Of a stretch of DNA of 64,000 nucleotides, positions 55,645 through 63,351 are shown one piece after another (the stretch's first letter is position 1; every line of letters begins with the position of its first letter). The notes beneath the pieces were generated by a model. That model saw nothing but the letters and a program-made list of their open reading frames with translations, was not told where the DNA came from and searched no databases. Made by a program: the position numbers and the translations under genes. The DNA comes from Candidatus Cloacimonadota bacterium (GTDB taxonomy: Bacteria; Cloacimonadota; Cloacimonadia; Cloacimonadales; Cloacimonadaceae), in assembly GCA_028695495.1 (NCBI GenBank), contig JAQVIX010000001.1:1-64000 (forward strand), read 5' to 3'.

Positions 55645-55931
55645 GTTAGGTTTTAGGTGATAGGGATTAGATGTTTGGGCTGCGCTCGGTTCGGGTTTGG
55701 GCTGCCAAACTCCGATTTGGCAGAGGCAGTGGAGCGAAGCGGAACTGCTGATAAACGAAAAGCTATGAATAAAACCCACAAAACAAGAAATGTTCACCCC
55801 TGAAGCTGTCTCGAAATGCCAAAACCAAGCACGATATCAAGCAAAACGAGAATATAGGGGCAGAGCAATGTGTCTGCCCTTTGGGTGGATGCTCCATGCT
55901 TCTTGTCGTGCAAGAAAAGCTTTTCTGTGCT
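55645..55931. other. Repeat-bearing gap between the ribosomal operon and RM system 3
   Basis: The segment holds partial MITE copy E and a short sequence (AATGTGTCTGCCCTTTGGGT) that recurs at 62566. No gene is supported. Confidence 0.55.
55802..55880 (+). mobile_element. MITE-like element, partial copy E
   Basis: It begins GAAGCTGTCTCGAAATGCC, then AAAACCAAGCACGATATCAA and GAGAATATAGGGGC. The right end is lost. The neighbouring AAGAAATGTTCACCCCTG also recalls the right end of the family in inverse order. Confidence 0.65.
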
Positions 55932-56663
55932 TTAGTTTGCTTTGCCTTTCTGTCTTATATGGGCGTTTTTTATAGCATCCTCCAGATTGTCCGGGCTTGC
56001 TAAATATTTATCAAATTGCCTTATATTTCTATTTGTGATATGCAATTGTCCCTCTCCCACATTTCCATAATGTTGCCCAGATGAGTAGCTGGCATGAGAT
56101 TCCACTTCTTTGGATGCAAGCATCCAATAGCTTATCTTATCTCTCCACACGGCGAGCCATACGAATACATCACAGCAATATGGCTTTATTTGTTGGTAGT
56201 TCATGCGAAATGGTGTATCTGTACCCAAAGGCAATGCTTTTTGGTATAAGGGTTTCTTATTGTTAGATTCTACCGCTCTGGATGCCCTTACTTCTATTCT
56301 GATTTCATTATCCATTATCAGATCATACTGTCCCGTGTAATTTGGGTCGATTTCATTGGTCACTGTTTGTAAAGCGGGCACCAGTTCTTGTAAATGTCCA
56401 TGCGCCCATTCTTCTCCAAATCTCCTCGGAGCGCTAATCTTATATAGATAGAGATTCGCATTTCTTTTGGTATATTCGTCTCTCAAAGAATTGTAATCAC
56501 TAAGGCTTATCTTTTTCTGTCCCAGTAGGTTCGCAATAATATACTCATATTGATTGAAGGGATATAGCGAGCTTAGAGTTTCTAAACTGTCCAGCAATCC
56601 TTTCCGTTTTTTATCACTTAGTTTAGCAATTTGTTCATTTAGATTCTTATCCAATACATCCAT
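55932..56663 (-). CDS. Putative type II restriction endonuclease (system 3)
   Basis: The ATG at 56663 has an AGGAG SD; a TTG one codon earlier is not needed. The 243-residue protein has a possible nuclease core: YDLIM (Asp) followed by RIEVRASRAV, where Glu is followed after one residue by Arg in place of the usual Lys. I do not recognise the family. It begins 9 bp downstream of the methyltransferase stop on the same strand, which is the main reason for the call. AT-rich. Confidence 0.55.
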   Translation of the reverse strand: MDVLDKNLNEQIAKLSDKKRKGLLDSLETLSSLYPFNQYEYIIANLLGQKKISLSDYNSLRDEYTKRNANLYLYKISAPRRFGEEWAHGHLQELVPALQTVTNEIDPNYTGQYDLIMDNEIRIEVRASRAVESNNKKPLYQKALPLGTDTPFRMNYQQIKPYCCDVFVWLAVWRDKISYWMLASKEVESHASYSSGQHYGNVGEGQLHITNRNIRQFDKYLASPDNLEDAIKNAHIRQKGKAN

Positions 56664-56672
56664 CAAAATCTC

Positions 56673-58586
56673 CTAAATCCTCATGTCCCAAATCATTTCC
56701 TTCTCTTTGGGTGATAGTTTGAAATAGTCCATCAAGTATTCATCTATTGCGTCGGTATCTTCATCACCTTTTAATACTGCCTTTATAATTTCCTTGATCT
56801 TAGTTTCGCTTCCCAAAAAGTCGATTGGGATAGGTAATACCTCAAGATTGGATTTGAGCACCTTGTGTGTGTTAAATAGCGCTCTAAAAAGATGGTTATA
56901 AGTCTTGGAATTGAAAATAGAGGATATGGTGCACATATCCATACCGGCTATATTGGGAATGCAGATATTGGCACTATTCAGAGTAAGCACCCCCTGATTG
57001 TCATAAGCAAATACCAGTTTATCGGATATAAACCTATAGATCAGCTTTTCCTTAGCCCGATACTTCCATTCTGGCGCTACCTGTTGAAACGAAAGCGGTT
57101 TAAACTCAATGTATTGTGCCGCACCCCCCAAACGCATGGGCATTATGTCTTTACCTCTATAGATCGGTTCAAAACCAGCTTTCATTGTGTTTGATAGGTA
57201 TTTCTGGTTGTTTCCGGTAACGATACCCAGTGCCCAATCTGCATTGTCTTTTAGCGTAATATATTCTTGTGCAAAAAACTTGTCTATCAGTTCATTAGCT
57301 TCATTATTGCAAATACTCATAAAGGAGTAATTTGTAAGCTCAAATATTTTGTTCAGCTTAGCATAGCTCGCATTCTCTGTATCTTTTCCTGTAGCTGTGC
57401 GAGTTAAATCCATCCGGTAAACATTTGTAAATACATCTGTAAAAATAGCCCCCAATTCATTGATAGATGCTATTTGATAGTTGCCTAAGATATATTTCCT
57501 TATGTCTTTATGCACTTTGATGTTGATAATGGATTCGGGTAAAACCAATGACAGCCTGCCACCCTCTTTCAGAAAATCCCGGCATTTTACCACAAAATAG
57601 GAAAAGGACTCGCCAGATTGCACTTCCGGATATAGTTTGGATAGTTCCTGCCTATTTAATGCCGCTCCCCAGGGAGGATTGGTGGCAATCAAATCAAAGG
57701 CGTTTTTCATCCAGATATATTCATCTAAAAATGAATCTAAATCGATATCAGTTAATGTATTGCAGTGATATATGTTGGGCTCAAAATCTGCGTCCGGAAA
57801 CGCCAGCAACAGATTGATGGAAGCAATGTAGGCAGATATTTGATCTATGTCTATGCCATATAAATCGTTGTAATTACAGCCCTTTTGCCGTGCGCAACAC
57901 ACCAAAAACTGACCAGTTCCGCAGCAAGGATCAAGGAATCTCATGCCAGGCTGATATTGGCTTGAAATCATAGTTTGAACCACGTTTATAGGCGTAAAAT
58001 AAGAGCCTTTTTGCGATTTATTTCCTTCCTGCAACATAGCCTGATATATCGCTCCCAAAAAATCCTGTTCCTTGGGAACACTCTGTCCGGCGAAGGCTTG
58101 GCTTATTGCAGCTATTGTAGCGTATTGTTTTTCAGATTGGCACGCATCTTCCCATTTTAGTATTAGCTTTTTTATGCCGCTTCTGCGAAAAGACATCCTA
58201 ATCTGATTCTTTGCGTCATTATCACTTAGGGCAATTTCATTACTATAAATCAGATACGCAATTGCCGTGATAAACATCGCCCCCGATACCGGGAGTTCTG
58301 CATCATCACAAATATCTATAATCTGTTGCACCAATCCAACTAACTCTTTGGGAATGTATTCATTTGGCGTTATCGTTTTTTTGCTTGCAGATTTATTTGC
58401 CCTTTGATTTAACCTGTCTATTTCGCCACTTTTTATCTTGGATTGAAGAGCATAAATCTCCAGTATCGGAATCTTTCCCGAATTGTGAGGATGCGCCCCC
58501 AAAACACCTGTTTTAATCCAGTTTCTGATGGTGGCGCTGGATACCCCCATGAACTTAGCGGCAAATCTTACATCAAAATATACCAT
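56673..58586 (-). CDS. N6-adenine DNA methyltransferase with N-terminal HTH domain (type II RM, system 3)
   Basis: The 637-residue protein opens with a MerR/excisionase-like helix-turn-helix (VRFAAKFMGVSSATIRNWIK, residues ~6-25). The methyltransferase core follows with motif I DPCCGTGQFLVCCA near residue 217, a YGIDIDQISAYIA segment, and motif IV NPPWGAAL near 300. Motif I before NPPW marks an N6-adenine enzyme of the gamma type. The C-terminal ~200 residues should contain the target-recognition domain. It is paired with the nuclease-like gene just downstream. The HTH may regulate its own operon. Confidence 0.88.
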   Translation of the reverse strand: MVYFDVRFAAKFMGVSSATIRNWIKTGVLGAHPHNSGKIPILEIYALQSKIKSGEIDRLNQRANKSASKKTITPNEYIPKELVGLVQQIIDICDDAELPVSGAMFITAIAYLIYSNEIALSDNDAKNQIRMSFRRSGIKKLILKWEDACQSEKQYATIAAISQAFAGQSVPKEQDFLGAIYQAMLQEGNKSQKGSYFTPINVVQTMISSQYQPGMRFLDPCCGTGQFLVCCARQKGCNYNDLYGIDIDQISAYIASINLLLAFPDADFEPNIYHCNTLTDIDLDSFLDEYIWMKNAFDLIATNPPWGAALNRQELSKLYPEVQSGESFSYFVVKCRDFLKEGGRLSLVLPESIINIKVHKDIRKYILGNYQIASINELGAIFTDVFTNVYRMDLTRTATGKDTENASYAKLNKIFELTNYSFMSICNNEANELIDKFFAQEYITLKDNADWALGIVTGNNQKYLSNTMKAGFEPIYRGKDIMPMRLGGAAQYIEFKPLSFQQVAPEWKYRAKEKLIYRFISDKLVFAYDNQGVLTLNSANICIPNIAGMDMCTISSIFNSKTYNHLFRALFNTHKVLKSNLEVLPIPIDFLGSETKIKEIIKAVLKGDEDTDAIDEYLMDYFKLSPKEKEMIWDMRI

Positions 58587-58755
58587 GTTTTTTTATGTCC
58601 TTATGCTGGTAGCTTGCTTTGATAAATCACAAATCCTGTTTTAGCGTCTATCTGGAAGCGCTTAGATTCTCTTTTGGGCATCAATCCAAGCTCTCAAGCA
58701 TAATCCCATTATTTTTGAACTTCCATTTCTCGTCAATCTCTATTTTTATTATGAA

Positions 58756-58830
58756 AAGCAAGGGGCAGAGAGCGAAGGGCATAGGGCTAAGCTCCACGCC
58801 CTAAGCTCTTCGCTCTTCGCCCTTAGCCCT
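58756..58830. repeat. Imperfect palindromic low-complexity repeat
   Basis: Blocks such as AGAGCGAAGGGC, AGGGCTAAGCTC, CCCTAAGCTCTTCGCTCTTC and CGCCCTTAGCCCT can pair with one another. No copy elsewhere in the window is clear. Confidence 0.5.
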
Positions 58831-58970
58831 TTTTCCCACGAATTACGAAACATAATTGTAGCAGCAGACCAATGTGTCTGTCCTCAGCTTATTGACTGCC
58901 AAATCGGAGTTTGATACCCCAGATCGACAGCACACTTTATCAAAAGCGGTCTCGCATGCCTACCAGCTTG

Positions 58971-59060
58971 AGGCTGTCCAAGAATACGAAATGTGGTCAA
59001 TAACAGGGATTTTCGCACCTGAAATGTAGGGGCTCATTGTTATGAGCCCGCTTCAAAAAT
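58971..59060 (-). mobile_element. MITE-like element, partial copy F
   Basis: GAGGCTGTCCAAGAATACGA matches the inverse of the family's right end (CGTATTTCTGGACAGCCTC). It is followed by TGGTCAATAACAGGGATTTT, also found in copy B, and by GAAATGTAGGGGCTC. Confidence 0.6.
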
Positions 59061-59155
59061 CAAGATAATATATGGCTCAAGTTCAAACATAGTGGGTAGC
59101 CATCGAATATATTGGATGCGATTATTTCCCGAAATGATGACATCCTATCTGTCTT

Positions 59156-59461
59156 GTCCCGTCAGGGACAGTGGTTTAGATAGCCCAGGGTGTGCTTGCC
59201 AAAAACGAGCTTGCGAGTTTAAGGCAAGATCACCCTGGGTAAATGGAAGCGGTTAAATAAGGAAATAAAACCCCAGCCCCCCTTGTAATTAAGGGCACAA
59301 AACCCGAGGTGGTTTGTGCCCTTAATTACAAGGGGGGCTGGGGGATAAAAAGGATTTCATCAAAACATGCCTTTCACCCAGGGTGATCGTGTCCCAATTT
59401 ACGCAAGCTCATTTTTGGACAAGAACACCCTGGGCTATCTGAAATAGCGTTCCTACGGAAC
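59156..59461. repeat. Composite REP-like element: two inverted hairpin units around a 31-bp-arm palindrome
   Basis: From left to right: hairpin GTCCC-GTCA-GGGAC (59156-59169); hairpin with arms CCCAGGGTG..CTTGCC / GGCAAG..CACCCTGGG (59184-59239); palindrome with 31-bp arms (59271-59301 with 59313-59343); inverse hairpin CCCAGGGTG / CACCCTGGG (59377-59434); small hairpin GTTCC-TAC-GGAAC (59449-59461). The right unit is the reverse complement of the left one with changes. The left unit also occurs at 5796-5881. Confidence 0.8.
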
Positions 59462-59640
59462 TCTGCTCGTTGTGTTGGTTTCCAGATACCGGTAAATACA
59501 TTATATCTATTTTATTGTTGGCTCAGCCAGCGGAATAAAGGCTCAAATCAAAGAAGTTATTTACGATGGATAAGCACAAAAGTTTACCACTTCAAATGCT
59601 TACAATACTGCCACACAATCAATTAGCAATTATGTGGGGA

Positions 59641-59943
59641 CTACATTTTCCCTTTATTATGTTCAGCCTTAAGCTGTCTTTGCAAATAGCGCAATTGCTC
59701 TCTATATCCAGTTTCCAGATCCAACCATAAATCACTGGAAACACTCGTAATTTGCTCCAAGTTTGTTGCAATATCTTTGTTTATCGGCTGTTTTCCTTTG
59801 ATTATCTCATCCAGGCTTTCAATTGTTATGTCCAATTTCAAGGCTAAATCCGAGTGTGTTATTCCCATGTTTTCCATCATTTCCAGAATGGATTCTCCGG
59901 GTGGAACTGCGAAATTCGGTCTTGCTTTGTAATACTTTGCCAT
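59641..59943 (-). CDS. HigA-like XRE-family HTH protein at the end of RM operon 4
   Basis: The ATG at 59943 (MAKYYK) fits the GAGG SD better than the Met at 59958. The 100-residue protein matches the HigA antitoxin family: PPGESILEMMENMGITHSDL, an HTH with LALKLDITIESLDEIIKGKQ, and DLWLDLETGYREQL at the C-terminus. No HigB-type toxin gene is beside it; instead it follows the TdeIII-like nuclease by about 25 bp on the same strand. It may regulate the RM operon or be a leftover antitoxin. Confidence 0.75.
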   Translation of the reverse strand: MAKYYKARPNFAVPPGESILEMMENMGITHSDLALKLDITIESLDEIIKGKQPINKDIATNLEQITSVSSDLWLDLETGYREQLRYLQRQLKAEHNKGKM

Positions 59944-59967
59944 ATTATATGTCCTCATCCTTATAGA

Positions 59968-60738
59968 CTAATCTCTCCGCTCTGCAAACCTCGTAAAATA
60001 TTCATCTATCACCGGGCGCAGTTCAATACCCACATTTTCAAAGGCGTCCAAGAGCATTTCATAAGCGCCTTCTCCGCCTAAAAAATCCCAAAACTCTTTT
60101 CCAACTTTTAATTCATACTCCAAATCCAACATACCGCGAATTGTCCATCTGTTATATGGTTTGGGCTCGTAGGGATTATACGGAATGGCAACCAGGGTGT
60201 GGATATCAGCATCAGGTTCATCTGCCAAAGCCGCCGCTGCCCATTCCAGGAGACTGCGTTTGAACTCTTTGAAGCCCCCGATATTGGGCTTGGCAGTTTT
60301 GATATCTATCAGATAAATGCTGCCTTTGGTACTCACCAGCTTCAAATCTATCTGTGTGAGTTTTACATCCCGCATTTGCCCCTCAGTGCACACCGCCCGG
60401 ATAGCCTTTAATTCCGCCATTTTATCGGGCGCTCTTTCTACCGTTGAGAGTTCATCCATAATGTTTTGGATCACTTCTTGTGCCGTAGAGGAGATTCTAT
60501 TGCCGGCACTTTGGTGCAATAATGCTTCTCTAAAACGCTGCGCTGCCAATGCCTGCGCCACCGGCTCAAAGATGCTGGTGCCAAAGGTAGTATTTAACGA
60601 TTGGATAAAGGAATACAGCGCCAATCTGTCTTTTCCCAAGAGCCTGCTATGAAAAGGCATATTGGAGGTTTCCGGCTTATAGCTTGCAAACTTCGCTTCC
60701 AGGCATCTTTTTAATATTTCTTCTATTTGTTTTTGCAT
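59968..60738 (-). CDS. TdeIII-like type II restriction endonuclease (system 4)
   Basis: The ATG at 60738 has the SD GAGGAAAG; a GTG eight codons earlier (60762) overlaps the methyltransferase gene and is possible. The 256-residue protein resembles the TdeIII family: FHSRLLGKDRLALYSFIQSL and NTTFGTSIFEPVAQALA. The nuclease core is IDLKLV..IYLIDIKTAKPN, a D..DxK variant of PD-(D/E)xK. Known TdeIII-type enzymes cut GGNCC; the same target here is only an expectation. The upstream gene encodes its methyltransferase. Confidence 0.8.
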   Translation of the reverse strand: MQKQIEEILKRCLEAKFASYKPETSNMPFHSRLLGKDRLALYSFIQSLNTTFGTSIFEPVAQALAAQRFREALLHQSAGNRISSTAQEVIQNIMDELSTVERAPDKMAELKAIRAVCTEGQMRDVKLTQIDLKLVSTKGSIYLIDIKTAKPNIGGFKEFKRSLLEWAAAALADEPDADIHTLVAIPYNPYEPKPYNRWTIRGMLDLEYELKVGKEFWDFLGGEGAYEMLLDAFENVGIELRPVIDEYFTRFAERRD

Positions 60739-60758
60739 TCTTCTTTCCTCAGCAGCAC

Positions 60759-62375
60759 TCACACTGTCTTTTCTTTAAGATGAAATATAATCTCCGCATA
60801 CGCGCCTTTATCTTTCTCCGTGCGGTTTAGTACGGGGCGTTTATATTGGTTTACGATCTGCATTCCCGCTTTTTCAGCAATCTTGGGATACATATTGTAT
60901 TTATCATTGGCTACCAAAAATACATCGTAATCTTCAGCTAAATAGGCTTTACAATTGATCAGAACTTCCGATATCCCCTGAATATAGCTTTCTTTGGCTT
61001 CTTTGCCCTGTCCTTTAAAAAGCGGTCCTATCTCCAATTCATCATTGCGCGGAAAGCCAAAGAGATCGTAAGCGTAGGCGTGTTGCTCGTGATAATCGAT
61101 CAACCCCACATAAGGCGGGGAACTAAAAATCCCGCTGATCTTTTGATTGCGCAGGATTTCAGCCAGGTGCGGATTTGCCTTTTGCAGCTCTATATCTATC
61201 TGGATAGTCCTACTATCGCCCACCAGGCAATACTGCTCTGTATCACTCCTTAAAACCTCAAATTCCGCCAGTCTGGCGAGGGTATCCTTGCTATAGGTAT
61301 TCCACCATTTCAGGATGGAGAAAATGGGTTTGCAGATTTTGCCGTGTTTAGAACAATAATAGCTGCTGTAAATCGGTTCAATGAGGGTGCCCAAATCTGC
61401 ATGGGTAGTGGCGCGGCAACTGCGGATGGTGCGGCTCAGGATTACGCTGATGATGTTCTTAATCTCCGGTTGATCAATCTTTTGAATCTCATCATACACC
61501 ACCTGGATTTCCTCTCGCACATGTTGCGAATACCATTTATCCAAAAATGAACTCTTCTCATCTTGTTGCAGATGAATATCATACACCGCTACCAAGTGTT
61601 CAAATTGCTTGAGGAATTCCGCTTCTTTTTCCGCTCCGTAAGTGGCTTCATCGATCAAGCCGCGGCGCAAACGATATTTGTAATCCGGCACGGGAAAGTG
61701 TTTTTTATTGTAGTCTTGCAAAAGCTTTTGCAAATGCTGTTCAAATTCCAATACATGCGAATCCCAAAGAAAACCGTTTAGCACGGCTGATATGCGTTTG
61801 ATCTCGTTTTGCAAGACCTTGAGGTCATACTTTTTGATCTTACAATTACTGATTAGAGCGTTAAATGCGGATACATCGATGCCGATGGCGTGTAAACCCA
61901 ATTCATTGCCTTGCACGAGGGTGGTACCGCTGCCGGAAAAGGGGTCTAATACAATGTCCCCAAGCTTAAAGAAGGCTTCAGTTTTGAACTTATCGATATG
62001 CGAATCCAGAAAATACTCCACCAATTGCGGGATAAACTTCCCCTTATATGGGTGCAGGCGATGCACGTGTTTGGTTGTTTCTGCCTCTTTGTATTGGTCA
62101 AAAGAAAGGCTCCAGTTCAGGTCGCTGCCTAGCTCCTTTTTCCATGCCTTTTCTTTGGTATTGTATTGATTTCGATAGTATTTAAGTAATTCGCTTTTGG
62201 AGATAAGCACAGTGCCATTATTGCCAAATTTCTTTACGCGACCGTATTGCACCAAATAGCTGATATTGGCGTTGGTGACGTTCTTTTCCAAAAGCTCAGA
62301 GGCAATCTGCCGCGCTTCGGATATATTGATCAAATCCTGCGGTTCAGAAAGCCGGGCGGGTTCGTTATATACCAT
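60759..62375 (-). CDS. DNA amino-methyltransferase with N-terminal HTH-like segment (type II RM, system 4)
   Basis: The 538-residue protein has an N-terminal excisionase/MerR-like segment (residues ~17-70: SEARQIASELL..VLISKSELLKYY). Motif I is DPFSGSGTTLVQGNE near residue 141, with GLHAIGIDVSAFNAL after it. Motif IV, SSPPYVGLIDYHEQ, is near residue 414. The order I then IV with a long spacer is the same as in systems 1 and 2. Substrate base is adenine-N6 or cytosine-N4. It should protect the target of the TdeIII-like enzyme encoded downstream. Confidence 0.88.
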   Translation of the reverse strand: MVYNEPARLSEPQDLINISEARQIASELLEKNVTNANISYLVQYGRVKKFGNNGTVLISKSELLKYYRNQYNTKEKAWKKELGSDLNWSLSFDQYKEAETTKHVHRLHPYKGKFIPQLVEYFLDSHIDKFKTEAFFKLGDIVLDPFSGSGTTLVQGNELGLHAIGIDVSAFNALISNCKIKKYDLKVLQNEIKRISAVLNGFLWDSHVLEFEQHLQKLLQDYNKKHFPVPDYKYRLRRGLIDEATYGAEKEAEFLKQFEHLVAVYDIHLQQDEKSSFLDKWYSQHVREEIQVVYDEIQKIDQPEIKNIISVILSRTIRSCRATTHADLGTLIEPIYSSYYCSKHGKICKPIFSILKWWNTYSKDTLARLAEFEVLRSDTEQYCLVGDSRTIQIDIELQKANPHLAEILRNQKISGIFSSPPYVGLIDYHEQHAYAYDLFGFPRNDELEIGPLFKGQGKEAKESYIQGISEVLINCKAYLAEDYDVFLVANDKYNMYPKIAEKAGMQIVNQYKRPVLNRTEKDKGAYAEIIFHLKEKTV

Positions 62376-62550
62376 TTACCTTGTTTTCCTTTAGTTTAGC
62401 ATCTCATGTCATGATTTTTTGCTTTGCCATTTTAAGTCAAGGATTATGTTTCGGATGCTTTGTATTTTTGGCTTTTTTCCCGCTAATATACACGAATAAA
62501 AAACGAATGTCCACAAATTAACACCAATTATCACGAATTACACCGTGGAA

Positions 62551-62636
62551 TTGTAGGGGCAGCCAATGTGTCTGCCCTTTGGGTGGTCAGGGGTGAATAT
62601 TTCTTGTTGTTGTGTTGTTTGCGTATTTCAGAACAG
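62551..62636 (+). mobile_element. MITE-like element, partial copy G
   Basis: TTGTAGGGGCAGCCAATGTG and TCTGCCCTTTGGGTGG match copy E, and ATTTCTTGTTGTTGTGTTGT plus TTGCGTATTTCAGAACAG match the right end of copies A-C. Confidence 0.65.
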
Positions 62637-62642
62637 ACCCTG

Positions 62643-62733
62643 CAACTCGTCTGTTGCCCTCACAATGCCCTCACCTCTACCCACAAAAAGCGGGGAGAGA
62701 CGATGGCATTGCGAGGGAGAGAAACGGGTAAGC
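62643..62733. repeat. Imperfect palindromic repeat, same family as 6081 and 30303
   Basis: CCCTCACAATGCCCTCACCT and its counterpart GAGACGATGGCATTGCGAGGG keep the CAATGCC / GGCATTG core pairing. Confidence 0.7.
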
Positions 62734-62769
62734 GCCGGTTTTAATAGTCGCAATGAAAAGGAAAAGCTC

Positions 62770-63291
62770 TTACAAACCTGAGATCGGCTTCGTTTTCTTT
62801 GCTTTTGCCCAAAACTCATCCCGCTTTTCCGGCACCAGATAATCCTCATCGGAAATAAGGGGAATCTCAGGATAGCGCTGCGCTAAAAAGCGGGCAAAGA
62901 GTCCACTGCCCAAATGCAATACTTCGCCACTTTTCAGGTCGTAAATGGGAGTATCCCAGATGCCGCAAGAGGGAGACCGCGCTTTGAGGATCAAGCCGCA
63001 AATATCTGTAATACGATTGCTATCCATCATTTTAGCGAGATAATCCTGCATCAGAGGGCTAAAATCCGTGGCGCTCTGAACGCCTTTCATATAGGTTTCA
63101 CCAGCTTCCAAATACAGATTCATCGGCTCGCGGGGCACGGGCAAGCCGCATTCCAGTTCCGGACAGATGGGGCTAAAAATTGCGTTAATATTCGCATACT
63201 GAAGGAGTTCTGGAAACTCTTTGGTGCCACCATCGTAGCGCGTATATTCTCCCAGCAGGCAGGCGGAAACCAAGATGCTAAGTGTTTTCAT
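62770..63291 (-). CDS. DUF523 family protein
   Basis: The ATG at 63291 gives 173 residues opening with MKTLSILVSACLLGEYTRYDG, the family's start. A longer frame from 63330 would begin inside the upstream terminator and is not used. Conserved SACLLG, CPELECGLPVPR and KARSPSCG, with three cysteines, suggest metal or iron-sulfur binding. The function of the family is not established. It follows the RNase E/G gene on the same strand. Confidence 0.85.
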   Translation of the reverse strand: MKTLSILVSACLLGEYTRYDGGTKEFPELLQYANINAIFSPICPELECGLPVPREPMNLYLEAGETYMKGVQSATDFSPLMQDYLAKMMDSNRITDICGLILKARSPSCGIWDTPIYDLKSGEVLHLGSGLFARFLAQRYPEIPLISDEDYLVPEKRDEFWAKAKKTKPISGL

Positions 63292-63303
63292 GCTTATTAC
63301 AAA

Positions 63304-63338
63304 GAGCGGAGCTGCATGTAGCACAGGCATCTCCGCTC
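63304..63338 (-). terminator. Hairpin terminator after the RNase E/G gene
   Basis: The arms GAGCGGAG / CTCCGCTC (63304-63311 with 63331-63338) are followed on the minus strand by TTTGT. The stem has partial inner pairing (TGC/GCA). It stands between the RNase gene stop and the DUF523 start, so it may also attenuate read-through. Confidence 0.6.
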
Positions 63339-63351
63339 ACAATACTGATAT

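Larger units (their letters stand above)
58587..59640. other. Gene-free region of 1.05 kb built of nested repeats
   Basis: It holds an AAGCTC/GAGCTT-rich palindromic stretch (about 58756-58830), MITE-like copy F (58971-59060) and a large composite REP-like element (59156-59461). No coding frame is supported. Confidence 0.7.
62376..62769. other. Gene-free region with two dispersed repeats
   Basis: It contains a MITE-like end (copy G) and a palindromic repeat of the 6081 family. No coding frame is supported. Confidence 0.6.
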
